Assembly (NCBI GenBank): GCA_965223115.1
Contig: OZ244982.1
Location: 2,542,001-2,606,000, forward strand
DNA: 64,000 nucleotides
Source of the DNA: CBDCUI01 sp965223115
GTDB taxonomy: Bacteria > Pseudomonadota > Gammaproteobacteria > UBA4575
Direction: 5' to 3'
The translations under genes were made by a program, and so were the position numbers. The notes below the pieces were generated by a model, which was not told the origin of the DNA, ran no database searches, and saw only the letters and a list, made by a program, of their open reading frames with translations. Each line of letters begins with the position of its first letter. The first letter of the stretch is position 1. Shown here in pieces: positions 36,301-44,192 of the stretch.

Positions 36301-38702
36301 GTAATCAAAGCTTCACTTACGACAATCTTGATCGTCTTTTAAGTGGAAATGGCATTTATGGGAATCTAAGTTATACCTATGATGCGGTCGGGAATCGTTT
36401 GACCGAAACTAAAGGCAGCACGACTGATACATACAATTATTCAAGCAGTAGTAATCAATTACAAGGTATCACGGGCGGACAAATTCTAAACTTTGGCCAT
36501 GATGCGAATGGCAACATCACCAGTGCGGGCAGTGACACGTTTACTGTGAGTGACGCCAATCGTATGAAAAACATGTCAGATGGGAGCACCACTATTCACT
36601 ATACGTACAACGGTAAAGGCGAACGTGTTAAAAAAGTCAGTGGATCCACGACTACCATTTATCACTATGATCAATCAGGATTACTGATCGCAGAGTCTGA
36701 TGCGCAAGCCAATTTTCAAATTGAATATGTTTATTTAAATGGACAACGTATTGCACTCATTGATGCAACGAGCACAGGCGGTTCATCCGGTTCAACTGAA
36801 TACATCGTGGACAACTCCGACTCCAGTAATACATCTACTACAGGTCAATGGAATTCCGCCACATCCGGTACAGGAGATTATGAAGGGGTAGATGTACAAA
36901 AACACACCATGAACAGCAGTGAAACCATTATTGATAATAATGATAATGCTTTTAGTATCGTAGGCACTTATACAACCTGGAATATTGGTTCCTGGTATGA
37001 AGGCAGTAACTTTCATCAACTCACGCCTAATTCACCCGATAACAGCGGAACCTTTGTAGACAATGACAGCACGAGCACCTCATCAGTAGGTAGCTGGACT
37101 TCTTTTTCCTGTGGCGGATGTTATGGGTCTACTTTGCGCCAAGGGGTATCAGGTTCGGGTTCGGATACGTATACCTGGAATATCCCTATAACAGAAACCA
37201 AAGACTATCGTGTGTATGTACAGTGGACACAACATTCGAATCGCGCTACCGATGCCCCCTACACAGTACATCATACCGCAGGCACTACCACCATAGATGT
37301 GAATCAACAAATCAATGGTAGTACATGGTATGAGCTTGGTACTTTTAATTTAGACAACTCCAGTAAAGTTGTTCTCAGCAATGATGCCAATGGTTATGTC
37401 ATTGCGGATGCGGTGAAAGTTGTGGCGACCGATTCTTTAGGCAATGGTGCAACGTGGACGATTGATGTTAGTACACCAGGAAATTATGAAGTCTTCACAA
37501 AGTGGTCAACACATTCCAACCGGGCCACCAATGCACAATATAAAATCTTTCATGAAAATGGAGATACAACGGTTACACAAAATCAGCAAATCAATGGGGA
37601 ACAATGGATTTCATTAGGCACCTATGAATTTGCACCCAACTCATCTAATAGTGTGTTTATTTCAGATCAAGCCAATGGCTACATTATTGTTGATTCCATT
37701 CGTCTTGTTCCAACACAGGATTTGAGTACCTTTACCTGGAATCTCACCAATACAGGGACATTTAGTTACTTGGTCTATGCAAAATGGACACAAGATGCTT
37801 CACATTCCGCAGATGCGTCATACACCATTAATCACACAACTGGACAAGATACCGTTACCGTGAATCAACAAACCAATGGAACCGGTTGGAATTTATTAGG
37901 TACGTATGACATGAACGAAACCAGTTCGGTCACACTAAATATGGGAACATTCGGTGATGTCATCGCGGATGCAATTAAATTTGTCGCTACAGCGACATCA
38001 GGTCAAGGGGTTCATTATATTCATACTAATCATTTAGATACGCCACAAGTCATCACAGATGGAAACAAGAACGTGGTATGGAGCGCAGACTACGAACCGT
38101 TTGGCACCACGAATATCACCGTTAATACCCTAACGAACAATCTTCGTTTCCCTGGACAATATGCTGATAGTGAAAGTGGTTTGAATTACAACTACTTTAG
38201 AGATTACAACTCAGGTTTGGGAAGATATATGCAGAGTGATCCGATTGGGTTGGAAGGTGGGGTTAACACGTATTCTTATGTAGGTTTAAATCCAGTTGTT
38301 CGTATAGATCAATTAGGTTTATTTGAACTTGTGATACCTTGGAATCAAACTACTATTCGGCCATTTCCTGGGCAGCCCATTGACCCAATGATTATGCCAA
38401 TAACACCGGAACAGACTGGTGATATTCCATTGATTGGTGTTGAAAATCCACTAACTGGAACAAAAGAGTTTTGTCCTCGTAAATGTGGTGGCTTATTAAA
38501 GCAATTAAGAAAACATGAGAAAAAATTACAAGACTTTAAAACTAATCCTGGTATATTTGATAATAAAGGGTTTCTTGCGAATGCCGCACCAGATTTAAGA
38601 AAGAAAATTGTTGATGGAAGGATTAATAAGCTTGAAAGACAAATTAAAAATTTTAGAAAACAGTATGAAGCTTGTTTAAGGAAATCTGGATTTTCAATTT
38701 AA
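33306..38702 (+). CDS. secreted Rhs/YD-repeat polymorphic toxin with golvesin-like domains
   Basis: A 1798-residue protein. Residues 1-42 resemble a signal peptide (ending HHSAYA). A Cys-rich segment (45-150) precedes the DUF6531-type start GLRFTRYYNSQS. Dozens of YD repeats (TYDANGN, YTYDALNRLT) run from about 270 to 1150. Three tandem golvesin/xanthan-lyase C-terminal-like units follow (about 1290-1565; each with NQQ-x-NG and a -DAVKVVAT-like end). The Rhs core ends at about 1566-1672 with YFRDYNSGLGRYMQSDPIGLEGG and NPVVRIDQLGL. The last 126 residues (from base 38322) are an AT-rich variable C-terminus, the likely toxin. A strong GGGGGA site precedes the ATG. The N-terminal signal fits Sec export rather than a PAAR/type VI link. 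Confidence 0.9.
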   Translation: MLFRAFAALLICALHLKKPSAVFATLFALFVVMNIHHSAYANSWVCEKVFVGPSGQSYSACNHAADACMSEGGITSPGFCYTVLSNGYSACPRPADGIYQWVTPDDTSGTAVRHHYACYLDASCPAPFIDFGSGACSPEYDPSKNLGPSRDVCLLENPIHPATGNKYQTETDYVAATGGLRFTRYYNSQSTKHFNESFGDKWSAEYFQHLKIVAGDFINVYHATGRKDMVQCPTVGSDCLTDNDVTFAIKKTSSGYTLTREDNVVEDYDSNGTLLSITNTHGQTQTLTYNGTTGLLETVTGPFNRTLSFTYDVNNRVITMIDPDNDIYTYAYTNDVLTSVTYPDNNSRTYHYEDTKWVHHLTGITDENNNRFSTYAYNTDGLATSSEHAGGANRVDVVYNTNGTTTATDALGASNTYTFEYKLGVSKTTDISGAQCGSCGSQAQAATYDTNGFVASRTDFNSNVTTYVHNSRGLQTSRTEASGSSKARTITTEWHSTLRLPTKITDHGKETTFTYNSTGALLTRTEKDLANNNTRTTTYTYDSNGNVLTINGPRTDVTDTTTFTYNSSGNRTSMKNALNQTTNYTSYDVHGRLLSMTDPNGVVTSMTYDARGRIKTNTVAGDTSSFDYDAAGNLTKITLPNASYLSYTYDNAHRLTQIKDNQNNKIIYTLDNDGNRTQEDVKDASGTLRRTQSRVFDQLSRMTQSIGGVNQTTVFGYDANGNQISVLDPLNRNSTSSYDALDRLITSTDPNSNNTSYAYDARDNLTSVTDARNLVTTYSYDGLDNLTQLVSPDTGTTTYTYDDAGNRLTQTDARNKTTTYTYDALNRLTSITYSDTTLNVAYTYDAGTNGKGRLTSMTDASGTTTYAYDAKGNVVTETKTISSQNYVTSYQYDDADNLTQITYPSGRTVDYSRNNIGQVTQVNTTFNGNTSVIANLISYLPFGPVKSLTLGSGLVTTLTYDQDYRLTDTVTGNSIQSLTLAYNAVNNITSITNNNDTTRNQSFTYDNLDRLLSGNGIYGNLSYTYDAVGNRLTETKGSTTDTYNYSSSSNQLQGITGGQILNFGHDANGNITSAGSDTFTVSDANRMKNMSDGSTTIHYTYNGKGERVKKVSGSTTTIYHYDQSGLLIAESDAQANFQIEYVYLNGQRIALIDATSTGGSSGSTEYIVDNSDSSNTSTTGQWNSATSGTGDYEGVDVQKHTMNSSETIIDNNDNAFSIVGTYTTWNIGSWYEGSNFHQLTPNSPDNSGTFVDNDSTSTSSVGSWTSFSCGGCYGSTLRQGVSGSGSDTYTWNIPITETKDYRVYVQWTQHSNRATDAPYTVHHTAGTTTIDVNQQINGSTWYELGTFNLDNSSKVVLSNDANGYVIADAVKVVATDSLGNGATWTIDVSTPGNYEVFTKWSTHSNRATNAQYKIFHENGDTTVTQNQQINGEQWISLGTYEFAPNSSNSVFISDQANGYIIVDSIRLVPTQDLSTFTWNLTNTGTFSYLVYAKWTQDASHSADASYTINHTTGQDTVTVNQQTNGTGWNLLGTYDMNETSSVTLNMGTFGDVIADAIKFVATATSGQGVHYIHTNHLDTPQVITDGNKNVVWSADYEPFGTTNITVNTLTNNLRFPGQYADSESGLNYNYFRDYNSGLGRYMQSDPIGLEGGVNTYSYVGLNPVVRIDQLGLFELVIPWNQTTIRPFPGQPIDPMIMPITPEQTGDIPLIGVENPLTGTKEFCPRKCGGLLKQLRKHEKKLQDFKTNPGIFDNKGFLANAAPDLRKKIVDGRINKLERQIKNFRKQYEACLRKSGFSI

Positions 38703-38704
38703 AT

Positions 38705-39016
38705 ATGGAATTAAATCTAATCGAATTAAAGCAAGTAATTGATAGAATTTTTCACCATGTAATGTCAACAAGAGGTGTTAATAAAGTAACTATCAATGAG
38801 AATTTCTATTGGGATATACCAATTGATAAACTATATGACTCATCTAGTATTCCTGAAGAATTAGATGTTGGTAGTCTCGAAGATGATTGGGAATTACTTT
38901 CTGTTGTATTAGAAGATGAAACAATACCACTTGCATATCAGCTTACTGAATTAGCCCCATTAATTAGAAAGTTAGGTGAATTGCTTGGTAAAGATCTGGC
39001 AGAAGATGGTGGTTAG
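38705..39016 (+). CDS. putative immunity protein for the Rhs C-terminus
   Basis: I place the start at ATG 38705, 2 nt after the Rhs stop, giving 103 residues. It is acidic and helical, with FYWDIPIDKLYD and SLEDDWELLSVVL. Position, size and acidity opposed to a Lys/Arg-rich toxin domain are the hallmarks of an immunity protein. I cannot name its family. Confidence 0.75.
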   Translation: MELNLIELKQVIDRIFHHVMSTRGVNKVTINENFYWDIPIDKLYDSSSIPEELDVGSLEDDWELLSVVLEDETIPLAYQLTELAPLIRKLGELLGKDLAEDGG

Positions 39017-39066
39017 AGTAATTCTCCTTTACTTATTTTGATATAAAATCAAGCATGTGACACATT

Positions 39067-39208
39067 TGTGTCACACTAAAGTGCATCAAATATCAATATT
39101 GTATGTTTTTGACACAGTAAAGAGAGGGAAAGCGTCGTAAGTAACGGATTTTATTAAATGAGGGTAGTTACAGATAATTCTGAAAATCCTCGTGTCGGTG
39201 GTTCGATT
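39067..39208 (+). repeat. outer right-end repeat ending in a 29-bp tRNA-Phe match (attR)
   Basis: Second copy of the 126-bp end sequence. It runs into 39180-39208, an exact 29-nt match to tRNA-Phe bases 27676-27704. It marks the outer right boundary of the island. Confidence 0.85.
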
Positions 39209-39263
39209 GATTGTAGAAAACACTTGCTGTAAGTCGAGACTATTAATCTGCTAGCTTCTTCAT

Positions 39264-39279
39264 CTGGCCACCATTAAAT
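39264..39279 (+). other. displaced tRNA-Phe 3' terminus in attR
   Basis: CTGGCCACCA followed by TTAAAT matches the tRNA-Phe end and its first flanking bases (27711-27727, one G missing). It is separated from the 29-bp match by 55 bp of unrelated DNA, so the attR tRNA half was later disrupted and cannot form a T arm. Confidence 0.75.
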
Positions 39280-39343
39280 GAGTTAGTTACAAATTTTGAT
39301 GAGTTAAGTGGACACGTTATTAATTTAATTTCAATACTTACTA

Positions 39344-39946
39344 TCAGCGATAAAATACATGATTACCAATGCGCGCAGTGCGTTGGCGCGAACTATGAAA
39401 AGATGATCGAACGCTTGCGCTGAGAAAAAATAGTGCGCCACCGGTTGGGTCATGCGCTTGATCAGACAGTAGTTTATCAGCCGCATTGAGTGCTGCTTGC
39501 CATTGTGTCTGATTACGTGGTCGATCGCTTTTCCCATCACACCACCAAGAAAACTGACAAGGTGGTGTCTCACCACCTTCATAAACCACGCCGCAAACTG
39601 AATTAGGAAAGTACTGACTTTCAACACGATTTAACACCACTGAGCCTACAGCAAGCATGCCTCGATCACCTTCGCCACGTGCTTCCCAATACATGGCTAA
39701 TGCCAAACAAATTTTTGCTTCATTGCTAACTTGCCTGGTTATGAAAGAGCGTTTAGATTTCTTACTAACAAGAGGGTGTTTATATTTTGCAAAGGTTGTG
39801 TGTGATGTTGTAGAAGGTCTTTCTGGTGATCTTGTCACACATCCAAATAACATAGTTATCCCAAAAATGACAATAACAAGTTTTATTAATATAAGTTTTT
39901 GGTTTGTATTACGACTTGATGGGTGCTGAAAAAATAATTGATGCAT
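39344..39946 (-). CDS. SleB/CwlJ-type cell-wall hydrolase, lipoprotein
   Basis: A 200-residue protein with a membrane segment ending in a lipobox (ITMLFGC, Cys at about 36). The hydrolase_2 domain (about 73-200) has ALAMYWEARGEGDRGMLAVGSVVLNRV with the catalytic Glu, CQFSWWCDG and a C-terminal GNHVFYR. Related proteins cleave peptidoglycan as lytic transglycosylases. Outside the island, convergent with the Rhs genes. Confidence 0.9.
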   Translation of the reverse strand: MHQLFFQHPSSRNTNQKLILIKLVIVIFGITMLFGCVTRSPERPSTTSHTTFAKYKHPLVSKKSKRSFITRQVSNEAKICLALAMYWEARGEGDRGMLAVGSVVLNRVESQYFPNSVCGVVYEGGETPPCQFSWWCDGKSDRPRNQTQWQAALNAADKLLSDQAHDPTGGALFFLSASVRSSFHSSRQRTARIGNHVFYR

Positions 39947-40309
39947 ATTTTCTAATCCTTGAAAAATATCATTTAAATTATCAAGTAGTATCTCAATACA
40001 TTTTCTTCATATTTTAGATTTCATGGAGTCTGATTTATTTCGATGTAAAGTATTGCTGGTATAAATTTGGTGATGATTGGGATTCATAAAGCCAATTCAT
40101 ATATCGTGTCACATAGCTATTAAATTAAGTTTTATATGTATTTAAGTAGAAATTAAAAACGACTGCTAACAGAAATTAGCAGAAAGTAATTTATACAGAA
40201 TAATCAATTCCTTATTTTTTGAAGATCCATATTATTTACACATTTTTCGTGCGCTAACATGTTGCAAAGGGTGGTCTAATAGATATATTGCAAAAATAGG
40301 GAGCACGCT
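39947..40309. other. 363-bp AT-rich gap, nothing recognised
   Basis: Divergent promoter region between the SleB-like gene and the His-rich gene. I see no repeat, RNA gene or convincing small ORF. Confidence 0.5.
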
Positions 40310-40660
40310 ATGGCAACAAATAAACTAATTTTATCCATCTTATTTGGGGTTTTGTTGTTAGTTCTTTCAACACAGTCACATGCCAGAGGAGGCGTGTTTG
40401 GCAATATTGGGATTTATGATTATCCGTGGAATATTTCAATTGGCTATAACGATTACGGACATGGCTATCACAAGCCTCATTATGTAGAACATCATCACTA
40501 TTATCATAAGCCAAGATATTACCACCACAGAAGGCATCATTATCGGGGTCATGGTCACTATAAGCATTACAAGCGTCATCACTACAGAGGCCATCACTCT
40601 CACTATAGACCGCACCACCGATATCACCATGATTATGATCATCGGTATTGCCGACACTAG
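40310..40660 (+). CDS. exported His/Tyr-rich protein
   Basis: A 116-residue protein with a signal peptide (LFGVLLLVLSTQSHA, cleavage near residue 26). The mature part is almost all His, Tyr, Arg and Gly (HHHYYHKPRYYHHRRHHY region), suggesting metal binding (Zn, Ni or Cu) in the periplasm. Preceded by AGGGAGCACGCT. No defined family. First of four consecutive exported proteins. Confidence 0.75.
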   Translation: MATNKLILSILFGVLLLVLSTQSHARGGVFGNIGIYDYPWNISIGYNDYGHGYHKPHYVEHHHYYHKPRYYHHRRHHYRGHGHYKHYKRHHYRGHHSHYRPHHRYHHDYDHRYCRH

Positions 40661-40681
40661 TCAGAAGTGAAAGGTTTAGCG

Positions 40682-41020
40682 ATGAAAACAGTTTTATTGA
40701 TTATCTTTATGGTGTGTATTGCGTTTTCGAAACTATACGCTGATGAATATGAGTATTGCCCAGAACATGGCCATTATTACGATGAATATCTGGAGCATGT
40801 TAATTATATCGACGAACAATACGATCGATTAAATTATGAGTTAGAAAGAATTAATTACAAGGAGGCATTATTGCAACGAGAACTCACTCATTTAAATGAA
40901 GCACGTTTGCATATTCATCGTGAAAAAGATCGATTACGTCATGAAAAAGAGCAACTCTATAAAAAAAGTGATCAACAATATCAATCTGATCAATTAGATA
41001 AATATTTAACAAATCTTTAA
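40682..41020 (+). CDS. exported coiled-coil protein
   Basis: I use ATG 40682 (MKTVLLIIFMVC) because AAAGG sits 8 nt upstream; a GTG at 40667 is an alternative. 112 residues, signal peptide cleaved near LYA, then an acidic Tyr-rich start and a long charged helix (LERINYKEALLQRELTHLNE). Structural role is plausible; family not recognised. Confidence 0.68.
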   Translation: MKTVLLIIFMVCIAFSKLYADEYEYCPEHGHYYDEYLEHVNYIDEQYDRLNYELERINYKEALLQRELTHLNEARLHIHREKDRLRHEKEQLYKKSDQQYQSDQLDKYLTNL

Positions 41021-41096
41021 AAAGTTTGGATTGACTATAATTCATTAAATCATTCTTAATTCATCTAATAGAAATATTCTAAAAGGAAGATCGCTT

Positions 41097-41771
41097 ATGT
41101 TTAGCAGAGTACTTGTCACGATTATTTTGTTGGTAGTAATAATTCTAAGCTCATCTTGCAGCACGATTAATCCCTACACGCGAGAAAAACAAGTGAGCAA
41201 AGCTGCGATCGGTGCTGGAGTAGGTGCGGCAGCCGGAGCTGTAGTGGGGCTTATCACGGGCGATGATAGTCGAGAGCGACGTAAACATGCATTGATTGGT
41301 GCTGGTGTGGGAGCATTGGCCGGTGGCGCAGTTGGTTATTATATGGATGTTCAAGAAGCTAAACTTCGTCAAAAGCTTGAAGGAACAGGTGTGAGTGTGA
41401 CAAGACAAGGTGACAATGTCATTTTAAATATGCCAGGGAACATTACTTTTGCGGTAGACAGTGCTGATATAAATGGTGATTTCTTTGCTGTTTTAGACTC
41501 GGTTACTTTGGTTGTGCAAGAGTATGATAAAACACTCATTGAAATTATGGGCCATACAGATAGCACAGGTAGCAATGAATACAATCAAGCTTTATCAGAA
41601 CGACGTGCTAGAAGCGTTTCTAATTATTTTCAAAGCCGTGATGTGGAACCTTTGAGACTGGGAACCTATGGTCATGGTGAAAATTATCCTGTTGCTAGCA
41701 ATGACACTAAAGAAGGTAGAGCACTTAACCGACGTGTTGAAATTGCGCTAGTGCCCATTACTCAATCATAA
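41097..41771 (+). CDS. OmpA-family lipoprotein (YiaD-like)
   Basis: A 224-residue protein with a lipobox (LSSSC, Cys at about 19), two glycine-zipper segments (AAIGAGVGAAAGAVVGLITG and IGAGVGALAGGAVGYYM) and a C-terminal OmpA peptidoglycan-binding domain (about 110-222) with GHTDSTGSNEYNQALSERRA and GRALNRRVEI. It anchors the outer membrane to peptidoglycan, like YiaD/YfiB proteins. Confidence 0.92.
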   Translation: MFSRVLVTIILLVVIILSSSCSTINPYTREKQVSKAAIGAGVGAAAGAVVGLITGDDSRERRKHALIGAGVGALAGGAVGYYMDVQEAKLRQKLEGTGVSVTRQGDNVILNMPGNITFAVDSADINGDFFAVLDSVTLVVQEYDKTLIEIMGHTDSTGSNEYNQALSERRARSVSNYFQSRDVEPLRLGTYGHGENYPVASNDTKEGRALNRRVEIALVPITQS

Positions 41772-41806
41772 ATTGCACATGGAAAGTGTATAAAATTAAT
41801 TGACTA

Positions 41807-41902
41807 ATGTTTACATTTAAAATAAGCAATCAATTAGATATTGCATTAGTATCAATAGTATTAGTTATTCTTGCGACTGGGGTTTTAGTAAGGAGATCGT
41901 AA
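41807..41902 (+). CDS. 31-residue membrane microprotein
   Basis: ATG 41807 to TAA 41900-41902, a 31-residue ORF with one hydrophobic helix (IALVSIVLVILATGVLV) and a basic end (RRS). Its stop overlaps the next start as TAATG, which favours translation. It lies between the OmpA lipoprotein and the charged-repeat gene. Family unknown. Confidence 0.5.
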   Translation: MFTFKISNQLDIALVSIVLVILATGVLVRRS

Positions 41903-42450
41903 TGATTAAATACATTCAACTTTTTTTCTTTGTAGTTATATTTATTTTTGCGGTTCAACCTGTATTGGCAGATCGCGATGGAGATAAAGAACATAGAAAA
42001 CATGAAAAAGAGCTAGAAAGGGAACACAGAAAAGCACAAAGAGAAGCGAAGCGTGAAGAGCGAAAACACCACAGAGAGCAAGAAAGGGAAGATCGTAAAC
42101 ATTACGAAGAGCAAGAAAGAGAGGAACGTGAGCGGGCACGAGAAGAGGAACAAGAATATCGTGAAAAAGAACGCGAAGAGCGTAAGCGTGCACATGAGGA
42201 AGAACGAGAAGCGCGAAAGGATCAAGAAGAATATGAACGAGAAGAGCGTAAGCATTATGAAGAATTAGAAAGAGAGGAACGTGAGCGGGCACGAGAAGAG
42301 GAACAAGAATATCGTGAAAAAGAACGTGAGCATTATAATGACGATCATGATAAGGATCATGACTACGACGATGATGACGATTACTCAGATGATGACGAGC
42401 CTAGAAGAAAAAGAAGATGGTGGGAAGTCTGGAAGCAAGATGAAACTTAA
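41902..42450 (+). CDS. exported highly charged Glu/Arg repeat protein
   Basis: A 182-residue protein: signal peptide (YIQLFFFVVIFIFAVQPVLA), then a long alpha-helical Glu/Arg/Lys region and an Asp-rich tail (HDYDDDDDYSDDDEP) with a basic end. A 59-bp segment at 42115-42173 is repeated exactly at 42268-42326, 153 nt later, so the helix grew by internal duplication. Function unknown. Confidence 0.75.
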   Translation: MIKYIQLFFFVVIFIFAVQPVLADRDGDKEHRKHEKELEREHRKAQREAKREERKHHREQEREDRKHYEEQEREERERAREEEQEYREKEREERKRAHEEEREARKDQEEYEREERKHYEELEREERERAREEEQEYREKEREHYNDDHDKDHDYDDDDDYSDDDEPRRKRRWWEVWKQDET

Positions 42451-42486
42451 TAGCTAATTCAAAGTAGAATTATAAAAGAATAAAAA

Positions 42487-42579
42487 TTAGATGGAGGTCT
42501 CATCAGCAGTTTCATCATTGCTTTTATTGGTGCTGCTGTTTTAATTTGGTTGGTACGTCTGATTAAAAAGAATACCTAA
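42487..42579 (+). pseudogene. remnant of a GlsB/YeaQ/YmgE-type small membrane protein
   Basis: The frame reads GGLISSFIIAFIGAAVLIWLVRLIKK and stops at 42577-42579. This matches the C-terminus of transglycosylase-associated (GlsB/YeaQ/YmgE) proteins; the N-terminal half is missing and no start is in place. Confidence 0.55.
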
Positions 42580-42601
42580 TCCCAAATTAAAGGACCAAAT
42601 A

Positions 42602-42661
42602 TGGCCACAAGGTGATAAATTACCACGTTTACCAGGGCATATTGCTTACTGGTTTGCGTAG
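42602..42661 (+). pseudogene. short C-terminal gene remnant
   Basis: A frame reading WPQGDKLPRLPGHIAYWFA then stop looks like a protein C-terminus without its body. I cannot name the parent. With the preceding remnant it marks 42.45-42.72 kb as a decayed region. Confidence 0.3.
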
Positions 42662-42720
42662 AGCAGTTATTACCCTAACACACTCTCAAGTAATACTCAG
42701 AATAAATAAGCGCTACTTTG

Positions 42721-43371
42721 TTACTTAACTTTAGATTGTGCAAGCTTTAGTGCTTTTTCAATTTCCTCGCGTCGACCTTTGTCTGCGATAGGGCGCTTTG
42801 TTCGATCAGGTGCGGCTTTAGCTTTATTTAAAGCAACAATAGCTTCGTCATAACGCTTTCTATCAATTAGAAAGTCTCCATAGAAGTAATTGGAGTCTAT
42901 GCCATTTGGACTTATTTCCAGTGCTTTCTTTAAATTTTGTTCTGCTTTTTTATTGCTTCCAAATCCAATTGGGAAGCCTGGTACTTTATAATATAGTGTA
43001 CCTAAACTTGTGTATGCCGAACCATGTAAGGCTTCAGGAGAGATTTTAATTGCTGCTTCCAAAAGTTTGCGTGCTTTTTTTGCATATTTTAATGCGCCTG
43101 CGCCGCCTCTAACGCCTGCATAGGTGCTATTTACAATACCGTCCCAAATTAAAGGTTCAGCAGCATTGGGGTTTGTTGAAACGAATGCTTCTGTTTTTTT
43201 CATTAATGCTTGAAAGGCTTTCTTCTGTGAATCACCTTTAAGCTGATAATTTGCGACAGCCCATTCTCTTTGTATATTTAAAAGTTCATCGTCAAATTCA
43301 GCGCTAACAGCTGCATTGGCAATACATAACAGACTTAATATGACAGTTATATGTATAAATAATTTTTTCAT
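42721..43371 (-). CDS. exported TPR protein
   Basis: A 216-residue protein with a signal peptide (VILSLLCIANAAVSA) and TPR-like helical pairs (LEAAIKISPEALHGSAYTSLGTLYYK; NLKKALEISPNGIDSNYFYGDFLI; RYDEAIVALNKAKAA). It starts 25 nt after the SDR stop, so it is probably the last gene of the biosynthetic operon at 43.4-47.1 kb. Role unknown. Confidence 0.8.
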   Translation of the reverse strand: MKKLFIHITVILSLLCIANAAVSAEFDDELLNIQREWAVANYQLKGDSQKKAFQALMKKTEAFVSTNPNAAEPLIWDGIVNSTYAGVRGGAGALKYAKKARKLLEAAIKISPEALHGSAYTSLGTLYYKVPGFPIGFGSNKKAEQNLKKALEISPNGIDSNYFYGDFLIDRKRYDEAIVALNKAKAAPDRTKRPIADKGRREEIEKALKLAQSKVK

Positions 43372-43396
43372 AATATTTTACCTCTATAATAAAAAA

Positions 43397-44191
43397 TTAA
43401 AAATATTGCTTAATTATTGGTAACTGTTTTGCAATGGCACTATCCACTACCGATGGCAAAACTCGATTGATACGTGTAAATAATTTTTCTGGCCAACCTA
43501 TATAGGTTTCTGAGCCACTACCTTGTATTGATTTAAGAATGATTTTTGCGACTTCTTCAGTATTATCCATACGAACTTTTAACGATTTATTCATTTCTCT
43601 TATTTTTGAAGAATTCATTTCAGTGTTGGTAGCACGAGGAGACACTAGGTTAACCTCTATATTGGTGTCTGATAATTCTCTGCGTAAGGCTTCAGAAAAG
43701 CCCCGCAAGCCAAATTTAGTAGCCGAATATAGAGAAAAACCAGGAAATCCGATTGAGTCCAAACTGGAGCCCACGTTGATGATTTTTGCCTTAGGTTGAG
43801 CTTTAAGTGTCGGCAACATGGTTTTTATTAATAATATTGGTGCTACTAGATTTGTATTAACCTGTTGGATAACATCTTTTTCTTTTAAATTTTCTATCGA
43901 TGAAAATAAATTACACCCAGCACAATTTATTAAAACGTTAATTCTATTCGACGTTGCTTCGATATTTTTTTTTATAATTTCACGACCATGTTGAGTCGTG
44001 ATATCGGCTTCAATTTTGGAAAATTGTTTTGGGCTTAATGAGTTGTAGCTAAATTTATCTAGCTTATGGATATCGCGAGTAATGGCAATTACAGTGGCAT
44101 TTTGTTTTAAAAGTTGATTACAAACTTCTGAACCAATACCGCCACTAGCACCAGTAAGTAGAACATGTGCGTTTTGTAATTCTATGTTCAT
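43397..44191 (-). CDS. short-chain dehydrogenase/reductase
   Basis: A 264-residue classical SDR. NAD(P)-binding GASGGIGSEV (residues 14-23), NCAGCN, catalytic Ser in GSSLDSIG and YSATK (Tyr-x3-Lys) near 155. The Rossmann fold is complete. It follows the diiron-like gene by 1 nt. The substrate is unknown; in this operon it probably reduces or oxidises the ligase/oxidase product. Confidence 0.88.
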   Translation of the reverse strand: MNIELQNAHVLLTGASGGIGSEVCNQLLKQNATVIAITRDIHKLDKFSYNSLSPKQFSKIEADITTQHGREIIKKNIEATSNRINVLINCAGCNLFSSIENLKEKDVIQQVNTNLVAPILLIKTMLPTLKAQPKAKIINVGSSLDSIGFPGFSLYSATKFGLRGFSEALRRELSDTNIEVNLVSPRATNTEMNSSKIREMNKSLKVRMDNTEEVAKIILKSIQGSGSETYIGWPEKLFTRINRVLPSVVDSAIAKQLPIIKQYF

Positions 44192-44192
44192 T

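Noticed and set aside
34200..36700. CRISPR or DNA tandem array
   Set aside because: The periodicity is protein-level YD repeats within one Rhs reading frame; DNA units are not identical and have no spacers. I see no CRISPR array elsewhere.
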